From Ruminococcaceae bacterium BL-4 (GTDB lineage: Bacteria > Bacillota > Clostridia > Oscillospirales > Acutalibacteraceae), in NCBI GenBank assembly GCA_902809935.1, contig LR778134.1, forward strand, positions 992,001-1,056,000: DNA of 64,000 nt, written 5' to 3'. The position numbers and the translations under genes are program-made. Shown in pieces: positions 32,754-42,699 of the stretch. Under the pieces are notes generated by a model. It was not told where the DNA came from, made no database searches, and saw nothing but the letters and a program-made list of their open reading frames with translations. Numbering within the stretch: the stretch's first letter is position 1; each line of letters opens with the position of its first letter.

Positions 32754-33740
32754 TTGGAGAAAGAGTTATTGCAGGTAAAGGACTTGCAGATGGTATTTGA
32801 AAATAAAAAAAGGTCCTTTACAGCAGTAGACAATCTGAGCTTTTCTATACAACGTGGTAAAACGCTTGGAATTGTAGGAGAAAGCGGCAGTGGAAAAACG
32901 ATGACTTCCCTTTCTGTAATGGGATTATTGCCTAACCAGGGAAGAGTCAGCGCAGGAGAGATCATTTTTGAGGGAAAAGATCTTAGAAAATGCTCGGAAG
33001 CCGAAATGAATAAAATCCGCGGTTCCGAAATGTCCATGATTTTTCAGGATTCCATGATGAGTCTTGATCAGGTATATACAGTGGGATACCAAATTTCTGA
33101 AGCAATTTTGGCACATGAAAAAGTGAGCCGGCAGGAAGCGAAAGATAGAGCCCTCTCATTGATCGGAGCGGTCGGAATTCCACACCCGGATCGAGTTTAT
33201 GATTCCTATCCATTTGAACTTTCCGGAGGCATGTGCCAGCGGATTATGATTGCAATTGCACTCAGCTGTAATCCAAAACTCCTTTTTGCAGATGAACCTA
33301 CTACTGCACTCGATGTTACTGTACAGGCACAGATTTTGGATTTGCTCAAAGATATGCAAAAAAAATATGAGATGGGGATTGTACTGATTACACATGATTT
33401 AGGTGTTGTTTCAGAAATTGCAGATAACGTGATTGTGCTTTATGCCGGTCAATCCATGGAGATCGGTTCTACAGAAGTCATTATGCATAACCCCAGTCAC
33501 CCTTATACTTCCGGCCTTATGAAGGCAATTCCAAAGGTCGGGGAAAAGAAGGATATGCTTTACAGTATCGACGGAATGGTACCGGATATTCGACATATGC
33601 CCAAAGGCTGCCGCTTTTGTACCAGATGCCCATTGGCAGATGATCGGTGCAGAGAGGAACAGCCTCAAATGCGGGAGATCGAACCCGGACATTTTGCACG
33701 GTGCCATAAAGCGGTTCCGCAGGCGAAAGGTGGGTGTTAA
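32754..33740 (+). CDS. Dpp/Opp transporter ATP-binding subunit D
   Basis: The 328-residue cytoplasmic ATPase powers import of peptides or related solutes. Walker A is GESGSGKT, the ABC signature is LSGGMCQR and Walker B is LLFADEPTTALD. The C-terminal oligopeptide-transporter tail has the Cys pattern CRFCTRCPLA...C. It begins with TTG, 48 bp after the FrlD-like gene; GAAGG lies upstream. The following ATPase begins 2 bp after its stop, the normal DppD-DppF pairing. Confidence 0.92.
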   Translation: MEKELLQVKDLQMVFENKKRSFTAVDNLSFSIQRGKTLGIVGESGSGKTMTSLSVMGLLPNQGRVSAGEIIFEGKDLRKCSEAEMNKIRGSEMSMIFQDSMMSLDQVYTVGYQISEAILAHEKVSRQEAKDRALSLIGAVGIPHPDRVYDSYPFELSGGMCQRIMIAIALSCNPKLLFADEPTTALDVTVQAQILDLLKDMQKKYEMGIVLITHDLGVVSEIADNVIVLYAGQSMEIGSTEVIMHNPSHPYTSGLMKAIPKVGEKKDMLYSIDGMVPDIRHMPKGCRFCTRCPLADDRCREEQPQMREIEPGHFARCHKAVPQAKGGC

Positions 33741-33742
33741 AG

Positions 33743-34729
33743 TTGAGTGAGGATTTATTAAAAGTATGTCATGTCAACAAAACCTTTCCAATCAAGGGCG
33801 GAATGTTTTCCAAATCTAAAGGCGTTGTACATGCAGTTGACGATGTATCCTTTACGATCCACAAAGGAGAAACTTTTGGACTCGTTGGCGAATCTGGTTG
33901 CGGAAAAAGCACGCTTTCCCGCACAATTCTTCAGCTGATCCCGGCAGACAGCGGCGAAGTGATCTTTGACGGAAAGGATTTGAGAAAACTTTCTAAAAAT
34001 GATCTTCGTAAAGAGCGTCAGTACATGAGAATGATTTTTCAAAAACCATTCGATTCTTTAAATCCCCGGCAGACAGTGCGGGATATTATAGGAACACCAA
34101 TTCGGATTCATGAAAGATGCAGTGCAGAAGAAAGAGAAAAACAAATTCTGCAGTTGATGGAAAGAGTTGGACTGCCGTCAGCCTATATTGATCGGTATCC
34201 CCATGAATTTTCCGGTGGACAAAGACAGCGTATTGGAATTGCTCGTGCGCTGGCGATGCAGCCCAAGCTGATCGTTTGTGATGAACCGGTATCGGCGTTG
34301 GATGTTTCAATTCAGGCACAGATTTTGAATCTCTTGAAAACGCTACAAAAAGAAGATAAATTAACTTATCTTTTTATTTCTCATAATCTTTCAGTTGTCA
34401 ACCATATGTCCGACCGGATTGCGGTCATGTATCTTGGTTCTATTATGGAAATGGCAGGGGCAACGGAACTTTATCATAACCCGTTGCATCCCTATACGCA
34501 GGCACTCCTTTCTGCGATTCCGGATCCTTCCGTGCCGGATAAGCCGAATCGGATTATTCTAGAGGGAGATATTCCAAGCCCAATCAATGTGCCCCAAGGC
34601 TGCCGCTTCTGTACGCGCTGTTGGAAAGCAACGGATCGCTGCAGCAAAGAGCGTCCTCCCTTTTATCATTTAAAAGACGGACATGCAGTTGCCTGCTTTT
34701 TATATGAAAAGGAGGGAGATGTACAGTGA
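33743..34729 (+). CDS. Dpp/Opp transporter ATP-binding subunit F
   Basis: The 328-residue ATPase partners the preceding one. Walker A is GESGCGKST, the Q-loop region has [12 protein letters not shown], the signature is FSGGQRQR and Walker B is [12 protein letters not shown]. The CRFCTRCW tail is again present. A TTG start 2 bp after the dppD-like stop is chosen because AAAGGTGG lies 9 bp upstream; a GTG three codons earlier is possible. The permease start overlaps its stop by 4 bp (GTGA). Confidence 0.92.
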   Translation: MSEDLLKVCHVNKTFPIKGGMFSKSKGVVHAVDDVSFTIHKGETFGLVGESGCGKSTLSRTILQLIPADSGEVIFDGKDLRKLSKNDLRKERQYMRMIFQKPFDSLNPRQTVRDIIGTPIRIHERCSAEEREKQILQLMERVGLPSAYIDRYPHEFSGGQRQRIGIARALAMQPKLIVCDEPVSALDVSIQAQILNLLKTLQKEDKLTYLFISHNLSVVNHMSDRIAVMYLGSIMEMAGATELYHNPLHPYTQALLSAIPDPSVPDKPNRIILEGDIPSPINVPQGCRFCTRCWKATDRCSKERPPFYHLKDGHAVACFLYEKEGDVQ

Positions 34730-35682
34730 AAAGCTTTATTCTTAGACGAATTGGAACGGCAATTATCATGCTTTTTGCAGTCATGACAATTGTATTTATC
34801 CTGGTACATATGATGCCAGGTGATCCGGTCTTGCAGATGCTTGGAACTGATACGAACCCAGATCCTGTTGCAGTAGAGTCGTTACGTTCTCAGTTAGGAC
34901 TCGATAAGCCAATTTTGCAGCAGTATGGAACCTGGATCCTTGGAGCGTTACAGGGAAACCTCGGACAATCCTACAGCGAAAAGATTCCGGTTATGGCTTC
35001 TATTGGAACCCGGCTTCCCCGTACGTTGGAACTTGCATTTGTTGCAATGATTTTAGCTTGTATCATCGGCTTGCCGCTGGGCGTACTTTCCGCCCAAAAG
35101 AGAGGTAAGATTTCAGATTTGGTTATGACGACCGGCGCTTCTCTGGGAACTTCTATTCCGGTTTATGTTCTTGGTTATCTATTTATTATTGTTTTTAGTT
35201 TGGATGTTTTTCATTTTGGTTTTGCAATGCCCTCAAGTGGATATACGGATATTTCAAAAAATGCAGGAGCACATTTTTTAAGATTGATCTTGCCGGCTCT
35301 TACGCTGGCGCTGGGAATTGCAGCCTCGATTATGCGAATGGCGCGCTCTTCTGTTTTGGAAGCTTTATCGAGTGAATCTGTAAGAGCACTTCGTGCAAAA
35401 GGATTAAAGGAGCACGTCGTTATTTCTCGTCATGTTGTGAGAAATGCTTTTATTCCGGTTATCACAGAAATCGGATTACAGATGGGGAACCTGATCGGCG
35501 GAACAGTCCTCTGCGAAAATGTATTCAACTGGCCGGGATTATCGACCTTGTTGGTCAAATCGATCAATGCACGTGATTATCCGCTGATTGAGGGTTGTGT
35601 ACTGGTGATGTCGGCAATCTTTATTCTGACGAATGCTCTTGTGGATATCCTCTATGGATTGTTAGATCCGAGAGTACGGTAA
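34726..35682 (+). CDS. Dpp/Opp transporter permease B
   Basis: The 318-residue permease has six membrane helices, the N-terminal family start (FILRRIGTAIIMLFAV), the VHMMPGDP loop typical of DppB/OppB and the inner-membrane coupling motif with RAKGLKEHVVI. A GTG start overlaps the preceding stop; GGAGGG lies upstream. It would form the translocation path with the next gene product. Confidence 0.92.
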   Translation: MKSFILRRIGTAIIMLFAVMTIVFILVHMMPGDPVLQMLGTDTNPDPVAVESLRSQLGLDKPILQQYGTWILGALQGNLGQSYSEKIPVMASIGTRLPRTLELAFVAMILACIIGLPLGVLSAQKRGKISDLVMTTGASLGTSIPVYVLGYLFIIVFSLDVFHFGFAMPSSGYTDISKNAGAHFLRLILPALTLALGIAASIMRMARSSVLEALSSESVRALRAKGLKEHVVISRHVVRNAFIPVITEIGLQMGNLIGGTVLCENVFNWPGLSTLLVKSINARDYPLIEGCVLVMSAIFILTNALVDILYGLLDPRVR

Positions 35683-35694
35683 GGGGGTTATCTG

Positions 35695-36528
35695 ATGAAT
35701 ACAATAAAACGGTGTTTTCGAAATAAAAAATTTGTTTTTAGTCTGATTATCCTGCTGCCGATGATCTTTATTGCACTGTTCGGATCTTCTATTGCACCCC
35801 ATGATCCATTGGAAATGCATACGACTAATACGTTGGCAGCCGCCAGTGCGCAATTCCCGATGGGAACCGATGAATATGGACGCTGCATTTTTTCCCGTTT
35901 GCTTTATGGAATTCGTCCTTCACTTACTGTTTCCTTGTTAGGAACTTTAGGAGCATTTCTGATTGGTTCTTTTTGTGGATTAGTTGCAGGTTATATTGGC
36001 GGAAAAGCTGGAAATGCTATTATGCGTACGGTTGAAACCATTTTATGTTTTCCGGCGATCTTGCTGGCAATGATGGTAGTTTGTCTTTTCGGAGCGGGAG
36101 TTCAAAATCTGACGATTGTGGTGGCAATTTTATATATCCCGCATTTTGCCCGTATTGCAAATTCGTCTACGATCAAAGTTAAAAAAATGGAATATGTTGA
36201 AAATGATATTTCCGTCGGTCAAACAACACCCAAAATATTGGTTGGGACGATTTTTCGAAATATTTTTTCTCCATTGATTATTCAGATCAGTCTAACAATT
36301 TCCAGTGCAATTCTTTTGGAATCCGGACTGAGCTTCCTGGGGTTGGGCGTACAGCCGCCGGAACCTTCCTGGGGGCAAATGATCGGAGACGCAAAAGCAT
36401 ATTTGAGCGTTAATATGATGTATATGCTCTGGCCGGCACTTTTTCTTTGTCTTACAATTCTTGCGGTGAATCTGATGGGCGATGCCCTCCGTGATATTTT
36501 TGATCCGAAACTGCAAGACAGTTTTTGA
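35695..36528 (+). CDS. Dpp/Opp transporter permease C
   Basis: The 277-residue permease has six helices and the DppC/OppC marks: IAPHDPLEMH after the first helix, FPMGTDEYGRCIFSRLLYG, and ESGLSFLGLGVQPPEPSWG near the C-terminus. It follows the B permease after 12 bp, with AAGGGGG before the ATG. Confidence 0.93.
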   Translation: MNTIKRCFRNKKFVFSLIILLPMIFIALFGSSIAPHDPLEMHTTNTLAAASAQFPMGTDEYGRCIFSRLLYGIRPSLTVSLLGTLGAFLIGSFCGLVAGYIGGKAGNAIMRTVETILCFPAILLAMMVVCLFGAGVQNLTIVVAILYIPHFARIANSSTIKVKKMEYVENDISVGQTTPKILVGTIFRNIFSPLIIQISLTISSAILLESGLSFLGLGVQPPEPSWGQMIGDAKAYLSVNMMYMLWPALFLCLTILAVNLMGDALRDIFDPKLQDSF

Positions 36529-36583
36529 TCATAAAATAAAAAAGCAAAAAATACGGCAATTATGAAAAAGGAGGAATCAAAAA

Positions 36584-38185
36584 ATGAAGAGTAAGTTATG
36601 GGTGAAATTGGCAGCAGGCGTGCTGTCAGCGGCGATGGTAATCTCTATGGGCGGCTGCGGAAGCAGTACTAGTTCCGGGACTGCTTCCGGAGCGAGCAAT
36701 TCTGCAGCAGCGACAAACAAAGCAGATTCTCTTACAATTGGGTTGAGCGCAGATCCTTCCACATTGGAACCAATGGTTCAGTCCGGGCAGGCAGTGCGGT
36801 TAATTAAAATGTGTATGTACCGTGGCCTCCTGGCTTATGAGTCAGACGGAAGTATTGGAAATGAAATCGCGGAGTCTTATGAAGTAGCAGATGATAATGT
36901 TACTTATACGTTCCATATCCGCCAGAATGCAAAATTCCAGGACGGCAGTGATATCACGGCAGAGGATGTTAAGTTCTCTTTTGAGCGTCAGCTTGATGCG
37001 TCGGTATCTGCTACTTTCCGGAGCGATTTTGCCAATATGTTGGATCATATTGATGTAGTGGATGCAAAAACAGTTAAATTTGTACTCAAACAGCCTTGTG
37101 CTCCATTTATTGACTATTTGACACTTCCTGAAGCAGTAATTGTGTCAAAAGCATGGTGCAATTCTCACAACAATGATTTGAATGCCAATCCTATGGGCAG
37201 TGGTCCTTATACACTGGGATCATGGGATAAAGGCCGTCAGATCACATTGAAAGCATTTGATGGTTTCTACAAAGCAGGAAAACCAGAAACAAAAGAACTG
37301 GATTTTGTTGTTACGACTGACAATACCACCCGAGTAAACTCCTTAAAGAGTGGAGAAGCAGACCTGATCGACTATGTAGGTGCAAATGATGCAACTGCAT
37401 TGGAAAAGGACAGCAACTATACAGTAGACGTTTCCGAAGGACCGTTTATGTGCTTGCAGATCAACTGCACAAAGGGCCCTCTTGCAAATCCGAAGGTTCG
37501 CCAGGCAATCGCCTATGCAGTTAACCGCCAGGGCGTTATCGATACCGCATTTATGGGCCGCGGCACTGCAATGTATGGTTTCCCGACAATTAAAGGACAA
37601 AACGGATACGACGGGAAATATGATGACTATTTCCAGTACAATCCTGATAAAGCAAAAGAGCTTTTGAAAGAGGCTGGATATCCAAACGGATTTGATGTGA
37701 AGATTCTTTCAACTTCTACCTATGATTTTCATAAGCAGACGGCACTGGTTGTTCAGGATAGCCTCAAAGCAATTGGAATCAATGCAGAAGTAGAACTGCC
37801 CGACTGGTCCACTCGTATTCAGCGTTCTAACACCGGAGATTATGATATCCTGGTCAGCGGAACAGCTGGTAATATCGTGGATATGGATTGGTGCACAAAC
37901 TATTTCCAGAGCGGAGATACTCGTATGAACAGCGCTCCTGGATTTAGCGATGCAACAGTCGATTCACTCTTAAAACAAGGCCGCGAAACACTGGATGCTA
38001 CAAAGCGTGCAACAATTTATGATCAGCTCCGTGAGCGGATTTTGGAACTCTCTCCGTTTGTATTTATTAACTATCGTGAGCAAATTTTCGCAACCTCTGC
38101 AGATGTAAAAGGCTTTGTCAATCTTCCTGGCATTCTGACTTATAACTCCGGAATTACGCTGGAAGATACCTATAAGGCCGCGTAA
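36584..38185 (+). CDS. Dpp/Opp solute-binding lipoprotein
   Basis: The 533-residue lipoprotein captures the substrate outside the cell. The signal peptide ends in the lipobox SMGGC, followed by a Ser/Gly/Ala-rich linker and a family 5 solute-binding domain (LTIGLSADPSTLEPM, YTFHIRQNAKFQDGS, NPMGSGPYTL, ...NPKVRQAIAYAVNR). Substrates of this family include di- and oligopeptides, nickel and modified sugars, and cannot be read from motif. The neighbouring FrlD and FrlB homologues suggest glycated amino acids or peptides. GGAGGAAT precedes the ATG; the operon ends at a strong terminator. Confidence 0.92.
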   Translation: MKSKLWVKLAAGVLSAAMVISMGGCGSSTSSGTASGASNSAAATNKADSLTIGLSADPSTLEPMVQSGQAVRLIKMCMYRGLLAYESDGSIGNEIAESYEVADDNVTYTFHIRQNAKFQDGSDITAEDVKFSFERQLDASVSATFRSDFANMLDHIDVVDAKTVKFVLKQPCAPFIDYLTLPEAVIVSKAWCNSHNNDLNANPMGSGPYTLGSWDKGRQITLKAFDGFYKAGKPETKELDFVVTTDNTTRVNSLKSGEADLIDYVGANDATALEKDSNYTVDVSEGPFMCLQINCTKGPLANPKVRQAIAYAVNRQGVIDTAFMGRGTAMYGFPTIKGQNGYDGKYDDYFQYNPDKAKELLKEAGYPNGFDVKILSTSTYDFHKQTALVVQDSLKAIGINAEVELPDWSTRIQRSNTGDYDILVSGTAGNIVDMDWCTNYFQSGDTRMNSAPGFSDATVDSLLKQGRETLDATKRATIYDQLRERILELSPFVFINYREQIFATSADVKGFVNLPGILTYNSGITLEDTYKAA

Positions 38186-38235
38186 TTAGATTTTAAGACT
38201 CATTATTCTTCTAGTTTTTCTTTAGAGTCCATTCA

Positions 38236-38284
38236 ATAAGACAAGGGAGGCAGTCTCTTTATGAGATTGTCTCCCTTGTCTTAT
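38236..38284. terminator. Bidirectional terminator
   Basis: AATAAGACAAGGGAG and TCTCCCTTGTCTTAT form a long stem, extended by mismatched pairs, between two converging operons. Confidence 0.88.
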
Positions 38285-38318
38285 GCTTTTTGCACTAAAA
38301 TAATTGCTTTTTAGAGGA

Positions 38319-40916
38319 CTATGAAATGAGGCCAAGCCGCTTCCCTTCGGATGTTGCAGCGAGCCGTGAAGAAACACCAAGCTTTCCATAGATGCTGATC
38401 AAATGCGTTTTTACAGTGGAAAGCGAGATGTAGAGATCCTCTGCAATCTGCTGGTTTGTTTTTCCTTGCGCAAGCTCAATAAGCACTTCTGTTTCGCGGG
38501 AACTAAGTAGGCTTTTTCTCGCTTTTGGTGCATCATTGGAACAAACCCGTATTGCATCGCGGACAAAAATCCGTTCCGGCTCGCTTATTTTATCAGAGAG
38601 TTCTGCGTTAAAATTGTCCCAAAGTGGATTTACTGCGTCTCGATCCACATAAAACGGTTGAAGGATTCGATTTTCCCACGCGTAGTAAATCGCTTCGCGC
38701 AGCAGATTGTTTTGCTGCCGTCGCCCGGCGGGCGTAGAAGAGTTGGTCATGTGTAAAAGGAGCAAATCTGCTTCTACAAGGCGCAGAGAGTTTCCGTTTT
38801 CCCGTGAAAAGGAAAGAACGCTTTTAATAATTGCTTTTGCTTTTTCGCGGTTTCCGCTCTGTAAATACAGCCTTGCACATAAAAGTTCAAATGAAAGACT
38901 GGGAGAAATGCTTTTGCTTGGGTATGTCTCAAATTCTGCCAAAATTTGTTCTTTTAGTTCGGGCTGCATGTAACCAGAAAGATTCAGCTCTGCCATCAAA
39001 CGGTCAGCCCAATGAATAACCTTGCTGGATTTTATGATTCGCAGAATCAGTTTTGAACCTTCTTCTGTTTCGCCGCGGAGCATATGGTATTCCGCCAGAT
39101 TGTAGTCAAAACTGTAAAGAATCATATTGCTGGGCATTGCTGAGCTTGTGACCATTGCACGGGCGGCCTCTAAATTTTCAAAGGCCTTGTCAAGTTCCAT
39201 GCGCTTAAGGTAGACTCCGGTAATGCCAATGTGATAGTCATATTCCTGCATAAAAAGAGAAACTTCACTTTCTTGGATTCCCTTAATTCTTTGGTAATCC
39301 TCAAGTGCGTCATTCAAATGACCGGTCTCTTCATTCAGCTGTGCTTTTAGAGCATAAATATAATACCGAAATTCGAGAGAATCGCAGCAGACTTTCTCAG
39401 CGTTCTCCGCAAACTCTCTCGCCGCCTTATACTGCCGATCCATAATCATCAGATTGGCAACACCAAGCTGAATAAAGGCAGCGGTTTCTTTTCGCATTCC
39501 ATATTCTTTAAAATCTGAAAGTGAAAATATATGGGGAACAACAGAGAGACCTCTCTTTGAAAGTAAATTATACGCATACTGAAGTATTTTACAAAAGGGG
39601 GTATCTTTCCAGGCTTGAATCGCAGATTTGCATAGTCGATCAAACTTTTCTATGTTGCCGATATCGACGTAATAAAACATTCCACGCGCGGCGAGGTCAA
39701 TGCTTTTTGCGACAGTGTCAATTGGAATTTGGCTGATATATTCTCCAGCTTCCGTGTTGATTGGCATTTCTAAGATATTCTGTGTTGCTTCGTCATAATT
39801 CTTTGCCTGTAAGAAAAGCCTTGCCGCTTCGCTAAAGTCACCTTCCTGTGAAAAAATTTCTGCAGCTTTACATAAAGTTTCTTCTTGCTCCTGCTCCGGC
39901 AGTGCCGAAAATTGCTGCCGAAGATACTCCCCAAGAATATTGTGGTAACGATAGATCCCTTTTTCTTCATCAATGCAGATGACGAAAAGATTTTTGTCCA
40001 GTAAGTTTTCCATCATAGAGTCAAAGTTGAGCGATTCGAAAAGGACAGAGCAGATTTTTTGGTCAAACCATGAAAGTGAACCGGTCTGCACAAGAAATGT
40101 CTGCTCTGTGGGCGAAAGCTTTTCAAAAATTTCCCGCGTCAGATATTCTGCAACGAAACCGCTACCTTGTTTCAGAAGGTCGCCCGAAAGGTCTCCGCTT
40201 GCTGCGGCAAGCTGAAGTCCGCCGACCCAGCCTTCTGCAAAACTGCTGATTTTTTCCAGCTGCGTATCGTCAGACTTAAGCTTCATGGTTTTACGCAGAA
40301 ATTCCATACTTTCGTTTCGGCTGAGTTTCATGTCTTCGCCGGAAAGATACAACAGCCTTCCAGAAACGGCCAATGCGCCAAGATATACTGGGGGCTCTTC
40401 ACGGGAGAGAAGAAAAAGATGAAGATTTTCCGGCATTGCCCGAAGAAAGAACTCAAAAGAATCAACAAGTGCCGGATTAGTGATACAGTGAAAATCGTCG
40501 AGGACGATATAATAATCGGTGTTGCTGCATAGACGATTAATTAAAAAGACAAGATTGCTTTTTACTTCGTGCAGTTCAAACATCCGGCTAGGCTGAAGGT
40601 CAAAATCAATCTTTTCGTTTAGAAGGGAGCCTGCTGCCGCAAAAAAATAGTGCCAAAATGAAAATAAATTGTTGTTGCTCTCGTCGAGAGAAAGCCATGC
40701 CGTATTTTTTAGGCCAGTTTCAACAAGGAACGACGAGAGCAGTGTTGTCTTGCCCATACCTGCTGCGCCCTTTATAAAAATGATACTCATTTCATTGCAC
40801 AGTTTGAGCTTTTGAAACAGAGTACGGCGAATAATATAATCCCGCCGAGGGCGGGGCATTTTTAGTTTTGTGGAAAGAAGAAAAGGTTTCTCTTCTTTTT
40901 TGACGTCAGCGCTCAT
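38319..40916 (-). CDS. LuxR-family giant regulator (LAL/MalT-like)
   Basis: The 865-residue regulator is built like MalT: an N-terminal NTPase with Walker A GAAGMGKT (50-57) and the VLDDFHCI Walker B, a central TPR-like helical region, and a C-terminal LuxR helix-turn-helix (SSRETEVLIELAQGKTNQQIAEDLYISLSTV, shortened: LAQGKTNQQIAEDLYISLST). Such ATPases are activated by an inducer and switch on nearby genes. AGGAGTG lies before the ATG of MSADVKK; a longer frame has no site. It is the last gene after three ABC exporter genes, 68 bp downstream, and is a likely activator of that operon. Confidence 0.9.
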   Translation of the reverse strand: MSADVKKEEKPFLLSTKLKMPRPRRDYIIRRTLFQKLKLCNEMSIIFIKGAAGMGKTTLLSSFLVETGLKNTAWLSLDESNNNLFSFWHYFFAAAGSLLNEKIDFDLQPSRMFELHEVKSNLVFLINRLCSNTDYYIVLDDFHCITNPALVDSFEFFLRAMPENLHLFLLSREEPPVYLGALAVSGRLLYLSGEDMKLSRNESMEFLRKTMKLKSDDTQLEKISSFAEGWVGGLQLAAASGDLSGDLLKQGSGFVAEYLTREIFEKLSPTEQTFLVQTGSLSWFDQKICSVLFESLNFDSMMENLLDKNLFVICIDEEKGIYRYHNILGEYLRQQFSALPEQEQEETLCKAAEIFSQEGDFSEAARLFLQAKNYDEATQNILEMPINTEAGEYISQIPIDTVAKSIDLAARGMFYYVDIGNIEKFDRLCKSAIQAWKDTPFCKILQYAYNLLSKRGLSVVPHIFSLSDFKEYGMRKETAAFIQLGVANLMIMDRQYKAAREFAENAEKVCCDSLEFRYYIYALKAQLNEETGHLNDALEDYQRIKGIQESEVSLFMQEYDYHIGITGVYLKRMELDKAFENLEAARAMVTSSAMPSNMILYSFDYNLAEYHMLRGETEEGSKLILRIIKSSKVIHWADRLMAELNLSGYMQPELKEQILAEFETYPSKSISPSLSFELLCARLYLQSGNREKAKAIIKSVLSFSRENGNSLRLVEADLLLLHMTNSSTPAGRRQQNNLLREAIYYAWENRILQPFYVDRDAVNPLWDNFNAELSDKISEPERIFVRDAIRVCSNDAPKARKSLLSSRETEVLIELAQGKTNQQIAEDLYISLSTVKTHLISIYGKLGVSSRLAATSEGKRLGLIS

Positions 40917-40984
40917 GGGCAATCCACTCCTAAAACTGGTGTTGCTTTGATTGTAAACCGCCCGTTCTGTTTTTGCAAGAGCCG

Positions 40985-41950
40985 TCATACCCGCTCCACA
41001 TAATCATGCTTTAGTTTTCGATAGGCCAGACCGAACATGACAGCGGAAAATAGGATGATATAAATGAGGGGGAACAGGTGCTGCCATTCTTCTCCGTTTT
41101 GAAGGTTGATCGCGAATTCGAGGAACTGCTTTTGCGGGAGAATGTGAATCAAATTGTCAAGAAATGCGTTGCTTTTGCTGAAGGAGTAAAAGGCACCGGC
41201 AAGCGTTGAGGTAACGATCAAGATGGAATTGCCAAACATGTTTGCGTTGTCAGGCTTTTTGATAAATGTGTTGAGAAACAATGCAAATGTGCTGCCTAAC
41301 ATAGCAAGAAGAAGCAGTAGTCCGGCATATTGAGGCAGGGAAAAACCGATATCCCACCCGGCAGCCTTCATAATGGCGAGCATGCCGAACGACGGCACAA
41401 ATGAAAATAGACAAAAAAGAAAGTGCGCAGCGAGATATCGCCGGAACGACAGCGGAGATGCTGCAATACGCAGAAGTTGATTTTGCTCTTTATCGTCCGC
41501 AAACGGGAAAAAGTAGAAAAATACACTTGTGCCAAGAAAAACCATGAGGAATCCGATAATATTTACTCCGACGCTCCGGTCACTTCTTTGTGCCGGAATT
41601 TTTGCCTGAGGATTCTGCAAAAGAAGCTGCAGCATCTCTTTAAAATCGCTGCCGCGAAGAGTTTCAATATCAAATTGGCCATTTCCCTGATCGGTGACGA
41701 TGGCATCGTATTTTTGAGAAACAAGCTTTGACATAGGAGGCTTTTGTTCCATAACTTCTATGCTGAGATAGTTTGAATTGATTTCTACCGCGCTGTTGTC
41801 TGTTACCAGTGCAATATGGCCTCTGATTTGTTCAGCGCCGGTCATATAGACAGCGAGAAAAATGGAAAGAAGTGTGATTGCAAGCATGATGATAACGGAA
41901 GGCAGACGGCGAAAGATACGGCTAAAATTATTTCGAAGAACGTTATTCAT
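40985..41950 (-). CDS. ABC-2 type exporter permease (second)
   Basis: The 321-residue membrane protein has one N-terminal helix, an extracytoplasmic domain of about 120 residues, and five C-terminal helices, the layout of ABC-2/YhgE-like exporter permeases. GGAGG lies 6 bp before the ATG of MNNVLR. The start overlaps the stop of the other permease gene by 4 bp. The exported compound is unknown; antibiotics, lipids or peptides are typical for this type. Confidence 0.85.
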   Translation of the reverse strand: MNNVLRNNFSRIFRRLPSVIIMLAITLLSIFLAVYMTGAEQIRGHIALVTDNSAVEINSNYLSIEVMEQKPPMSKLVSQKYDAIVTDQGNGQFDIETLRGSDFKEMLQLLLQNPQAKIPAQRSDRSVGVNIIGFLMVFLGTSVFFYFFPFADDKEQNQLLRIAASPLSFRRYLAAHFLFCLFSFVPSFGMLAIMKAAGWDIGFSLPQYAGLLLLLAMLGSTFALFLNTFIKKPDNANMFGNSILIVTSTLAGAFYSFSKSNAFLDNLIHILPQKQFLEFAINLQNGEEWQHLFPLIYIILFSAVMFGLAYRKLKHDYVERV

Positions 41951-42687
41951 AGGTAATCCTCCGCTCGAAAAGTTTTTTGGCATCCAAAAATACACAGAGC
42001 ACTGAATGCTGTGCTGATGAAAAGAACCGGCAGTACACCGGACAAGTTATTGTCGTAAATGACAGCGAAAAAGACATCAATCAGCAGCTTTACAGGGGAA
42101 ATACGCGAGATGGACGCAAGCGTAGAACCAAGGCCATCGAGCGAGAAAAAAGCTCCTCCTAAAAAAGCAATGACTGAAACAAATAGACTTAGAATGGTGC
42201 TTGCTGTTTCCTCACAGTGAAAGATACAGCAGAACAACACACCAAGTGCTGCAGCACTAAATTCAACGGGAATCATCATCAAAAAGATCCAGCCGACATT
42301 TTGACCACCGAGATTGATTCCTGCAATCAGCAGAATGACTGCAACCAGCAGATGAAGGATGTAATCAAATAGGAACGAAGCGAGCATTTTCGAAAAGTAA
42401 ATTGGAAACTTTCCGCATGGCGAAGAAAGAATCCGTAGATTCGGCTTTTTAATATCGCGCTCCATAAAGCAGTTTGTGGCTGTCATAGCGCCTTCCATCA
42501 TACCGAAGATCAAAAAGGACACTGCATAATAGTTATAGGCGTCCATCACATTTGCGTAATTTCCACTCGTAAGGAAACCCATAATCAGAATCATCACGAT
42601 TGCAAAAACCAAGTTAAAATTGATCAGAACCGGATTTTTAAAGTTGTTGGATAGATCCATTTTGAAAATTTGAAAAAAGCGGTACAT
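41947..42687 (-). CDS. ABC-2 type exporter permease (first)
   Basis: The 246-residue protein has six membrane helices and the look of ABC-2 permeases (FFQIFKMDLSNNFKNPV at the start, a long helix pair in the middle, AFFSLDGLG near the last third). AAGGGGG precedes the ATG. It lies 12 bp after the ATPase gene and overlaps the next permease, so the transporter is probably a heterodimer of permeases with a homodimeric ATPase. Confidence 0.86.
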   Translation of the reverse strand: MYRFFQIFKMDLSNNFKNPVLINFNLVFAIVMILIMGFLTSGNYANVMDAYNYYAVSFLIFGMMEGAMTATNCFMERDIKKPNLRILSSPCGKFPIYFSKMLASFLFDYILHLLVAVILLIAGINLGGQNVGWIFLMMIPVEFSAAALGVLFCCIFHCEETASTILSLFVSVIAFLGGAFFSLDGLGSTLASISRISPVKLLIDVFFAVIYDNNLSGVLPVLFISTAFSALCIFGCQKTFRAEDYL

Positions 42688-42699
42688 TTTATTTCCCCC

